In this document: positions 54,201 to 64,000 of the stretch, piece after piece | Layout of the letters: every line of letters begins with the position of its first letter | Position numbering within the stretch: position 1 is the first letter of the stretch | NCBI GenBank assembly: GCA_961205875.1 | Contig: OY540822.1 | Location: 9,860,501 to 9,924,500, forward strand | Reading direction: 5' to 3' | From: Sialis fuliginosa | Taxonomy: Eukaryota; Arthropoda; Insecta; Megaloptera; Sialidae | DNA length: 64,000 nt | The notes under the pieces: generated by a model | The model's database searches: none | The model's input: the letters and a program-made list of their open reading frames with translations, nothing else | Told to the model about the DNA's origin: nothing | Program-made: the position numbers and the translations under genes

Positions 54201-57200
54201 GTCATGTCTCTCAATTCAATGTATCAAAAGTTACAGGCATTATAAGTGATTTATTTGTTAAATTGTACGTCTAAATAGCTCTCACGGCTAAACTATTGTT
54301 TCTATAAAAATAAGTTAAATGGTGTTTAGGTAGTGTAGGAAATTTAATTCTCTATAAAAATAGTTGAGAGAGCTATAGGTGTAAATGCAATGAGTTAAAA
54401 GTTATAAGCGTTTTAAATATTTTTTTTTTTTTTACAAAATCAATATTTTAACATAAATTTTCTATAAATATCAATTAAATAGCACTACTGCGCTGTTGAA
54501 GAAGGAATGACCAGGCTGATAACTAGCATTATTAAAACATAATTTTATTCTCTACAAAATGACGTCCTTAAATTTTTTTTATTAGTTATCATGAATTAGT
54601 AATACCATCTTTAGTACTAAAGAATAATTTTTTCATGTTATTTAAATGGGAAAAAAGATCCCCCCTTGTGACACTTCTTAAAATTGTACTACAGGGTAAT
54701 CCTTGTTGGGGGATTTATTTTGGATCATAAACTATCTTGTTTCGTAACGAGAGCAAGGAAAAAATATCGATTTTTTTTTACAAATGTGTTATTGCAGCAA
54801 CTGCAACAGTTCAAATAGTGAAGCCGCAAGTTATTGATGATAATGAACAAAATATAGATGATGAAATAGATGATTACTGGCACACTTCAGTTGGGAAGTT
54901 TAGGTTCGTTGTTGATGAGTTGCCGCAGCACCTGCAATACATTTATCAATTGTTGCAGGTATTTTAAATGAAAAATTACTAACGTAGTAAAACAGTTGAC
55001 TCTATAAATATTTTGCAGGAACTTCCGAAAACTGTGAACCCAGATACACTTTACTATATGCTCCAATGCTTGAATATTCTGTGTTTAAATGGCGATGCCT
55101 TCACGAAAGCAGCAAAATATCATTATGGCTTTTTTGTGTGGTGTCAAGAAAATCTCTTGATAAAAAAGTACGTACTTTATAAGTTACACGATAATTTTTA
55201 AACAATTTGATTTTATTTGGCAGTTTATGGGAAATTTGTGATTCAGAACATTCGCACATTTGTGAAGTTTGTGTGCCTTTGCTATTACATTGTGTCACTT
55301 TACCATGCGGTTCCGATGTATTCTGGTCTGTTATTCAAGATGATTTCCATAACTCTAATTGGAAAATTAGATTTGTTGCAGGTAAAAACAAAAGTGCTAA
55401 TTGAATCTGTAATTTGATCTGTAATTTTGGAGTGTTTCAGTGGAAAGAGTAACCGTTATTGCCCGCTTCATGGATTCAACTCCACTGCGGAACGTTCTTC
55501 CTTTACAAGCTGCTTTAGCGAATGCTTTCTGTTATTTGATATCTAGTATAGACGATTCTAACGTGTATATTGCTCAACGATCGGCTCTGTATTTGGGAAC
55601 AATTCACGACCGTGCCATTAAGGTTTGAAGTCAAACTGATTTAAATCTTTTCGGCTTTTTATTAACACAGATAAATATATTAATAATTATTTTACAGTCG
55701 TTAATTTTGTGCCTGGAAACACAATTTGATTCTGTAATCATCGATCGGCCTATGGTGCTACAATCTTTGTACCAACTACATAATACTTTATGTGATCGTA
55801 AGATATTAACGTGGGAGTTCTTTTTAAATAGATTCGATACATTGTTCTTAGAAGCACAAATAAATCTTGAGAAAATGGGGGACATTTCTTACCTTAGAGG
55901 TAAAATTAAATTATATTGTATGATAATCATGTAGTTTTGAGACGGTATTTTTGTATTATTTAAGATCTTCGGAATGCAGACTTGAGCAGCGATACATTCG
56001 TAAAGAAGGTCCACAGAGCACAGGAAGCTTTATCACAAACTGACATCAGTGCGACGAGTTCAATGAAAACCTTAAGTGCCAGTTTCGGTACAAAGTGGCC
56101 GTATAAAAGAACAATGTCTGTCCCTGCTTTTGTTCCTAAACAAGACGCTAAACAAGGTAATGGCTCATTTGCACTGTCCTATCTAACATGGTATCTTGTA
56201 TGTTATTTATAACATCTATTACAGAAGCCTGATTCACTTTGTTATATAACATTTTAGTTTCTTGTATAAGAACGTATAGTAATGCTGAAAATTTTCTAAA
56301 TCAGGAGTTTGATAGAAATATTCATTCTACTGTAATTAAAAAACGACAAAACATAGAAGGGTTAATTTTTAGTCTCAGAAGTGAGAGAAGTGCGACGATT
56401 CCTTTTTTTTATATATATATCTCTTGTAAATCATTGATTTATTTAAAAATACGGATATTATTATATTACGAATGTTAAAAGTGTAGTTTGTTCCATCGCA
56501 GATATTTAAGTCAGTTGTATTATAATCGCTAGTCAAGGTTCTAGGAACATATTGAACGAGTAATTTTAGTAGGTTTTATTTTTTGTCGTATTGTTCAACA
56601 GACAAAGAGAAAGTGTACAATCGACAGTATTCGGCACCATTATTGAAGAGGAAAACTTCTCGGTTTGGATTGGGTCAGTCTGTAATTATTTCCGTTATTT
56701 AGTAGTCACAGTAGTGGAGCACGAATTTTCCAGTTTTGCACTGAGGTGCATTAGAGTTTAGATTTTATTTCAACGGTTTAATTACTACAGATAGATTATT
56801 TATTTCATTTTATCTATTTCCATTACTGGTCATGTCCCCTAGAGTAAAATGCATTTGTTTATATTTAAAATACTGACCGATACTGGAAATAGACAACTCA
56901 TCAATTCTTTATAAAATAAATGAGATTCATCTTTCTTCAAATGTTGAATTAAAAAATATACATTACAATAATCTATCTGTATATTTTAATTTTCATATTA
57001 TTGTAAAATTTCTTGCATCCAGCCAAAAACAAGTGCTTTTTTTTTAAATATAGTTATATAATAATATATAAGAATGTTACAATAATGTGAAATTATTGCA
57101 TACAATTATTAAAACTCATCGTTTTTTTATCATACATAGTTATAAGAAAGTTATTTATAAGTTTAAAAGAAGTGCTTACTTAATATATAATAAATTAAAT

Positions 57201-60200
57201 AATAACATTAAATATTAGAGAAATGTTAACAATGTACTTTCAACTTTAACCATTTAGAAAATAGTCAAAGGGTTAAAGTAGAATAAATAATATAATAATA
57301 TAAACAATCGTTTCTCTTTTACAAATATAAAAATAATATCCCGTTTAATATGTTCACTGTTATTGATTTAGCACACATAACGTAAATGTTGGCAGTGACC
57401 GTGTTAAACAATACTAAAAACGTTCTGATATAGTTTTATGCATGAACGCTATGAATTTTAAAAGAAAACTTGTCTTCCGTTTGATATTCTTACTTTTATA
57501 TACAGATGGACATATTCATTCTCTAAATATGGCGGATGAAGGGAATTTGGTTGGATTTTTAAACAGAATCATTGACCTCGAAGAAGCCGATCAAGAAACC
57601 ATTCATCTTCTTGTTTTTCTGCTCATGCAATTTTTATCTAGAACTGATCAGGTAAAACCTCTGAATGTTTTCTTAATTTCATGGAAAAACTGTATTTTTA
57701 ATTTTTACAGGCTTTTCCAGCTGAAGAGAAACCCTCAGGAAAAGCTCAGCATATAGTTTTACGACATCTTTATTTATTATTAGGATTTAATCAAGCAGAA
57801 AGGATTTTTATGGTTCCTCCGCAAAGATTAAGGTTATTTATACACAATATCAACTCGATAAATTCTCTAAAATAATATACGTTTTATATCGAACAGGACA
57901 TCACCGGTATTCAATGTATTTTTATCGAATTTACCTCAACTTCTCGATCAAAATCATTTAATGGGTTGGCAGCTATTACCGACCGTTATGACATTGTTGC
58001 AATACAGTCCGTGGCCTTTTCAACCTACGATATTCGAGCAACATCAAGTTTCTAAACTTCTAAGTGGGCCTACTTATAGTTTATGGTTTTTAGAACCACA
58101 CTTACGCCATAGTTGGCTTATGTCTCTCCTTATTATTTTGTATAAAGTACGTAGATATCAAATCAAAACTTTTGTCTTGAAATTTATTACGTATTGCTTT
58201 ATTTTAGTATCAATACAATCAACAACCAAATTGTAAACAGTTGTCTTCTTTAATTAAAATAATTCTGAAGACTTTGGATTCACAGAATCATCAATGCAGA
58301 CGTATTCCAGCGACTGTCGTCATGCCAGGCTTAATGTATCGTTCTAGAGGTAAATCAATCATCCAGCTTATACGGTTTTTATCACATATGAATTTCAGTG
58401 TACGTACCTCCTATATGTCCTCGAGTCCTTTTTTGTGTTTATGTTATTCATCAATTTAAAGCTTATCGCTTGCTTAATAATATTGTAATGATTGGTGTGT
58501 GTAAAACAGAGCCGTTGATGTATATTTATTTTCTTCAGATGTTAGTTTACCGTCTTTGGGACAAGACGAACACACGGATTTACAAGATACTCCTCCTTTG
58601 TCTCCGACTTCAAGTTCAATAAAAACTAATAAGAATTCTGTAATGGGAATCATGTCTGAAGGAAACTGGGATAAAATAGCTTTCTCTAACAAATCTATTA
58701 TTAACAGAATTGGCAGCGGAAGGTATTTTATAATTTGCATTCTTCACGTCGGCAATATTTTATGCGTGTTATTTTTTAGCGTTGAAAATCAAGAAACAAC
58801 AGAAAACGAACAGTTAGTAGCTATTCCTGAAAATGATGATAAGAAATGTGAAATGGTAAAAACATAAATATTTATATATTTTTTATTTTTATTATTGGTT
58901 TTATTTTGGAATATTGGCTGAAAAAAATGTATGCATATATTTTTGTTTTAATTTCTTACTAGCAAACGTTAAAAGAAGTCGATGAACATAAAAACGATGT
59001 TGATTCAAAAGAACTTGTACCAAAATCAGATGGCAATAATTCACATAAGACTGACAATGACCCTCTTTGGTTTATCGGCTGCGAAGAAGAATGTTTCTTG
59101 GTTTGTTTATTGTACAATCGTTTTTATGTATTTTGTTTTTCCGTGTTAAAGAAATTTCAATACAGATTGCAGCAGAGATACAGGTTTTTTTAAGTCATGA
59201 AAAAATGTATTTATTATCACAACCTAGTCCAAAAATAATAATAATAATTCATAAAAAAATACATATTTTTGTGATTAAAAAAACTCCTTGGTTAAAAAAG
59301 GTAAAATTAATATTTTATTTCCAAATTTATTTCACAATAACTTGTTTATTAAATTATTGTTTTAAATAAGAAAGGTTTTACCGTCTGTTAAAATTATACA
59401 ATAAAATTCTTTAAATGTGAATATAAATTTGTAGACTGCTCACCCGTTAAAAAAATGTATTATGCCATTTACTCTGCAAATGAATAAACCGGAAATCATG
59501 GAAAAACCAAGTCGCTTGAATCATAATAGCAAAAAAGCGAAAAAATTATCGTCTATGACGACCACGGGTATCGCAACGACAGCCTTTGCCATGACGAAAA
59601 CTATCACCACTGACACTCACAAACACATAGGAATGAGTATTGTCAAAAACGCCAGTGCCTTTATCGATTGCAATAAACAATCAGAAGCTAAACTTCCAGT
59701 GTCCCCTACACCAAGTGTGAACGGCAAGTCACTTCTAGAATAATTTGTACACTCACAATATTATGCATACTATTTTATATATTACAGATGCAAAGAGTGC
59801 TTTAAAATCAACGGAGAACATTCACTTGAATCGAATAGTGCCTATTCCTGCACCGTCAATAGAAAGGCTGTTACCTATTGGCGAAGTAAAAATTTCATCT
59901 CAAAAACCGCAGCAAAAATTTACGAAAATAGATAGTGAATATCAAGGTTCTCCTGAATCACCTTTATCAAAAATGAACGTCATGACAGTCGGTAAATGAA
60001 TTTTGATTATTTTTCTGACACAAAACAAATGATTTTTGGTAATTACAGAATCATCGGATGATGTTGACAGCAGTGAAAATACAGCTACGCCGATGTCATC
60101 CAGTACAGCATCGCAGTTAGAGATACCGACTCAAGAACGGTTGCTCCACACCGGCTCGTACAAGAACGCTTCCCGGTCAGACAACATCACGGAACTGGTG

Positions 60201-63200
60201 GAGAAAGTACGCGAGGCCCTCGGCGTTATAAATGGTAAGCTATCAGAGATCGTTGACCAAATGAGATAGTAATATATTAAAACACTCTTACAGTAGAATC
60301 AGCCAGACATGAGCGTTGGGGTATGTATGTTAGTTGCCACTCTTTGTTAGGTGTTAGATATCTGCGCCACAATCGACTGGACCTTATTTTCCAAGCAAAA
60401 TTTTAAAATGAAATTTTGTGCTGCGCTAAAATGGAGTTTGTGTTTTATCAAATTTATCAAAACAGATATGTCACTTACTTATTTTTCAGGAGAAGCATTT
60501 TAACCATTAATTTTTATTACGATAAAGTTGCCTTCTGGGTTCCTTGCATTACTTAAATAATTCTGAAGATATTTCATAATAATATGTAGTAACAATTGGA
60601 GCCAATGGAGCAGAAAGGGTTAGATAAATAAATTAAAGTGTTAATAAAAATCAGAAGAGGAAAATGAAATTGAAGAACTAATAAAAAATAATATTTTTTT
60701 AACTACGGGTACTAATAAAATTGTCAATAAACGAAACCTGCATATATTTTTAGACGTCTATTGACTACACCCGTAGTTAAAGGATTAAAATAGGTGATGA
60801 AAATAAATCAATTGGTATAATAATAACCCAGTGAAATTTTTATACTTTACTTAATAAATCTTTACATTAAACACATATTTTCATAATTATATTTACTTAC
60901 AAAACACAATTATAAAAAATTAATTGACCCATTTTTTTACACGTATCTGCAAACACACAACAAGAAATTGTCATTCAGATATCAAATTGACTAACTCCAA
61001 AAAGAAGAAAATAACAACAAAGATCTCAAAATAATTGGCGTTTGAATATTAATCGGAGTAGGTCACATTGGCACCTGAATGTGACAAATTACTGAATTAG
61101 CACAATACATAACAAATACAATTGGATATTTAATTACCTGGTGGATAAAACAAAAACGTGTACTTTGAAACTGTTGATTGCATAAACTTCGGAAAGGTTT
61201 TTTAAACGTTCCTTCTGATTTCTACATAATTTTTTAGAGATAATTTTATACTTACATTAGTTAGATTATACAATAAACGTTTAAAGACGTTTACGATGTT
61301 TGCGTGATTGATAGGTGAGACGAGGCGTTTTTATTTATCTATCCGGTATGTAATTGGAGTAGCAGAGATATAAATGGCGCAGGTATTCTACTAGGTGTGC
61401 TGAAATGCAATAGTTATCTGCAACAGTAAATCCTAAATGCTGATTCCTCTTTTTTCGGTGTACAGCTATTTTCAGTTTTAATTTCTTTTTATCGGGTTGG
61501 TCACAAAAATAAATGGATGGCTGAAAAGCAAACGAACAATTAAATAAATAAATAGTAAAGTTCAATTAATTTTGCCAATGTTTTATTTGATACCAACCTG
61601 ATACATACATATTGTCGCACCTAATCCCAGCTGACCATAACCATACAAATAAGACGTACACTATCTCCTCTCTGTCATGCATACAACCTTTCTCAACCTT
61701 CCAGAGCAGAATTATCTCCGGGTATTTAAAATGTGTAATTTTATTTGCAGAAGTCCATAGCACTGGCTCAAGCAAATCTAAAGATTCAGAAAAAAATGAC
61801 CTAGAAAATGATAGAATTTCATCTTGTGAAATTCCGGTAAGATTAAAAAAAGTAATAATTAAATATTAAACTGAATTAAATCGAATTTTATCAGGTTTGT
61901 GATTCGAACAGTCGCAGTGCAAGTCCAAGAAGGTTAATTAAACAAGTTGCTCTAGATTCTCCACCTCCTGTAGCTATTCATCATTCTGATTTATCGCGAA
62001 TGATTGATAAAAAAGGTACTGTATCTTATATCTTATAATATGTACTCTTGTCTTATAATACAGATTTTGTTTAAAGGAAAAAACGAATGTTCATCTCACG
62101 GACGGCACAAGCACCATAAAAGTCATTTCTCAATAGATTCATCTACGATGTTAGATCGACAGTTGGATTCAAATAGACAAATGGTCTACCATGCAATCCC
62201 AGATTTAAAACACACCGCATACAGAATTGGCGAACATTGCATTATGGAAAGGTATGTTATTTAAATAATACGTGAAACTGTAACAGAGTGTCTGAGTTTA
62301 TGTTCTGTTTTTAGATGCACGGAATGCGGTTTATTAAAAGAAGAATACAGTGATGAAGAATTAGGTTTATGTATTATCATTTTAGGAACCTTTATTCATA
62401 GAGAACCTTCGTTAGCGGCTCCACTTTTACCTGATATCCTTAATATCGTTGCAAAGTAAGTTAATAATTGTTTCTTACAGTATGGTATTGATGAATATTT
62501 TATTTCAGTGTGGCACTGACGTCGATGTACCCGTGGCAAAATGAAACCAATGTGCATTTACCAGGAGGTGCTGTTAGTGTTGCACATCAGTTCTTAAGAT
62601 GTGTCTTACATCAGCTTGCTCCAAACGGAGTTTTCGTTCAAATGTTTCAGACGAAAGCTAATGGTAAATAAATAAAAGTTATGTAGAAAATGGAATTGAC
62701 TAAAATGTATTTTTTCTTTGCAGAAAAAACAAAAGTTAATTTTTTTCGCAGCGTATCTCAAGCTCTACTCGATTTCAATGAATTGAACCCCATTGTACCG
62801 TTGCAGTTATTATTAGAGGTAATTTTGTTTTCTGAAAAATATGTAGGAACTTCACCAATCAAGTATTAAAATTCTTTCAGAGTTTAAATTCAAAAAAAAT
62901 CTTACCGATGGAAAATTTACCAACGATTCTCGACAACATGGCGTGTTACCTAGAATGTCTACCTTTAGACGTTGGATTAAGCAATATGTCTCCGATATGG
63001 GGTACTTTATTAACGCAAGCCGAAGTATATTTCCGTAGAATAATTTTTGTTCTTCCAAACTTAACTAACATGTCATCACTGCTCAGTATAATGGTGTCTT
63101 TATTAAAAATGCCGAATATAACTCAATACAAGGTTAGTTGTAAAGTATTTCAAATAAAGCTATGTTTTTAACTTTTGTCTTTTTTATAGGGAATACTTGA

Positions 63201-63928
63201 TCCATTTTCTAAAGTTTTGAGTTCAGTAATCCAATCACAACCTTTAGAATATCATCATCTGGTCGATTTATGTTATTTATGTAACAGAAACTTTAGCAGG
63301 GTAAATATTTTAAAAGTGAAATGATTTGAAACGATCATAAATAATTGATTTTGGTTACAGGAAAGAGACAGAATGATTTTAGCTAGAACTGTCGTGTATG
63401 AATTTGTACAAGCTTTGAAATTTAAAGTCAATATACCGGAATCAAATTTACTTTTAATAATAAATTTAATTTTACAAGTAAGTATCGGGGGTAGGAAACT
63501 ATCGCGACTTTTTAACCTATCACAATTTATTTTAGGATGTGGGAGGTTCATTTCCGTTCAGCAGCATTCTAGAAAACGATATGCAAGTACACAATGACTT
63601 GGGGCCTGTTTATAACACAAACATATCCGATTGTATGAGACACCATTTCGGGGACATTTTAGAATTTCTTACTGACTTCCATACGCTCACTAAATTAAAA
63701 GTAAGTTTACAAAACTTGATTGAAGCAGTTATTATATGTATACATTTTCTAGACATTTTGCAAGCACCATAACATCCCCCTGAACGAAGACACTTTAGGC
63801 GGAGCATTGAAAAGCGGAGTTGCGCAGTATCTGTCCTTAGAGATTACACGCTGCAACAATCGGGACAATCGAGCCGTGAGCCGATATTTACCGTGGCTTT
63901 ACAATCCTCCCTCTGCTATTCAACAAGG
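45279..63928 (+). CDS. unc79: unc79, NALCN channel complex subunit (3' end beyond window)
   Basis: Very large accessory protein of the NALCN/narrow-abdomen sodium leak channel, needed with UNC80 for channel function in neurons. I built 43 exons in one frame (about 2,410 codons): 45279-45300, 45496-45615, 45672-45833, 45898-46068, 46283-46558, 46621-46853, 46915-47362, 47418-47559, 47618-47918, 47984-48134, 48196-48329, 48392-48622, 48681-48821, 51857-51974, 54798-54958, 55019-55167, 55224-55381, 55441-55622, 55698-55899, 55965-56156, 56602-56673, 57506-57651, 57711-57832, 57897-58146, 58208-58349, 58539-58722, 58780-58855, 58963-59100, 59166-59300, 59435-59723, 59788-59991, 60049-60234, 61751-61836, 61895-62015, 62077-62251, 62315-62455, 62509-62663, 62724-62818, 62881-63132, 63190-63300, 63361-63477, 63536-63700, 63753-63928. 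Diagnostic blocks: SGVDIANTIKYFSQTLL, HHCQLLECLMGL, KTLSASFGTKWPYKR, QFLRCVLHQLAPNG, RYLPWLYNPPSAIQQG. A Cys-rich, zinc-binding-like stretch covers about residues 250-345. Exons 58963-59300 and the start exon are the least certain; more exons follow outside the window. Confidence 0.93.
48822..51856 (+). other. unc79 intron (3.0 kb) hosting a giant palindrome
   Basis: Separates the exon ending VLVHMPH from the one starting IMTATVETV. Contains the 850-bp palindrome at 49561-50410. Flanking strings AAAAACTGTTGAATCGATTT (about 49514) and AAAAACTACTGAATCAAATT (about 50461), plus a third relative near 50779, look like old LINE 3' tails. No further exon seen. Confidence 0.6.
49561..50410. repeat. 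near-perfect palindrome, arms of about 405-425 bp
   Basis: Position p pairs with 99971-p with no net indel: TTCACGATGAAAGGAAC at 49561 mirrors GTTCCTTTCATCGTGAA ending at 50410, and CATCCTGGTATTGC (49927-49940) mirrors GCAATACCAGGATG (50031-50044). I found only about two mismatches in the parts compared. The centre (49941-50030) is an A/G-rich then T/C-rich tract that pairs imperfectly. Identical 66-codon frames at 49593-49793 (-) and 50178-50378 (+) are a consequence of the symmetry. Each arm includes ACAGGGTGTCTC and its partner ACACCCTATATA. Confidence 0.95.
52309..54193. mobile_element. hAT-like element with perfect 8-bp duplication in an unc79 intron
   Basis: CAGGGCTGTGGAGTCGG at the left and CCGACTCCACAGCCCTG at the right are perfect inverted repeats. 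The 8-mer CTACAAAG flanks both ends (52301-52308 and 54194-54201). Several GGAGTCGG-type subterminal repeats lie inside each end. The 1,885-bp interior has no transposase and instead carries other repeats, including a 160-bp tandem triplication and a (GTCT)n stretch at about 53584-53600, so it is a composite, non-autonomous element. Confidence 0.9.
53711..54090 (+). repeat. 160-bp tandem repeat, about 2.4 copies
   Basis: TCTTAATAATAGCCGAAGG recurs at 53711, 53871 and 54032 (spacings 160 and 161). Each is followed by GGTCTTCGGGCATTAGATAG. The first two full units share GGAGTCTCCTCGATCGC and ACATATTAACTATTCAAC. The third copy is cut after the TTAGATAGTCTTAA block. The whole array lies inside the hAT-like element. 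Confidence 0.85.
60235..61750 (+). other. unc79 intron of 1.5 kb
   Basis: Lies between the exon ending VREALGVIN and the exon starting VHSTGSSKSKD. AT-rich, with no conserved coding segment that I can see and no clear transposon ends. A small additional exon cannot be excluded. Confidence 0.45.
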
Positions 63929-64000
63929 GTATGTATCTTATTAATTATTATTATATTATATATTATTATATAATTAGTAAAATATATGAGCTATCCATAA

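Noticed and set aside
45279-63928. Initial idea that the large gene was the E3 ligase UBR4 (poe)
   Set aside because: The Cys-rich segment and size suggested UBR4, but the blocks SGVDIANTIKYFSQTLL, HHCQLLECLM and RYLPWLYNPPSAIQQG match UNC79 and not UBR4.

Overview
The window is AT-rich eukaryotic DNA. Its genes are split by short GT-AG introns (mostly 50-200 bp) and its non-coding DNA is full of small inverted-repeat transposons and foldback elements. All recognisable genes are animal orthologues with insect-like protein sequence, so the source is most likely an insect; I cannot name the order. There are no prokaryotic operons, CRISPR arrays or rRNA, and I saw no convincing tRNA.

Layout, left to right: a possible last exon of an upstream gene (20-126); phosphoglycerate mutase (1812-2781, +); a PRA1-family ER/Golgi membrane protein of the ARL6IP5 type (3287-3954, +); an unrecognised ten-exon coiled-coil protein (5540-8730, -); a nine-copy tandem array of 400-470 bp units, each ending its conserved block in a splice-donor-like site (9632-13290); an MFSD10/rtet-like transporter (13730-15357, +); a 154-bp minisatellite (15730-16190); a DNAJB1/B4-type Hsp40 (17619-19480, +); about 6.5 kb of gene-free, transposon-bearing DNA; a KANK scaffold protein (25994-30071, +); a glucose-6-phosphate 1-epimerase-like mutarotase (31220-32682, +); about 3 kb of gene-free DNA; an invadolysin/leishmanolysin-like metalloprotease (35821-41258, +); a transposon cluster (41575-44828); and the first 43 coding exons of an unc79 orthologue (45279-63928, +), cut by the right edge.

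The genes form no pathway; this is ordinary animal gene order with housekeeping enzymes, chaperone, cytoskeletal scaffold, protease and the NALCN-channel accessory subunit UNC79. Exon models were built by hand; in every multi-exon gene listed the phases join into one open frame, which is the main support for the boundaries.

The most unusual items are the tandem array of putative first exons next to the MFSD10-like gene, an 850-bp almost perfect palindrome in an unc79 intron, a second large palindrome nested in a hAT-like element, a possible 30-nt cassette microexon in invadolysin, and a cluster of TQT-type motifs in the KANK protein.
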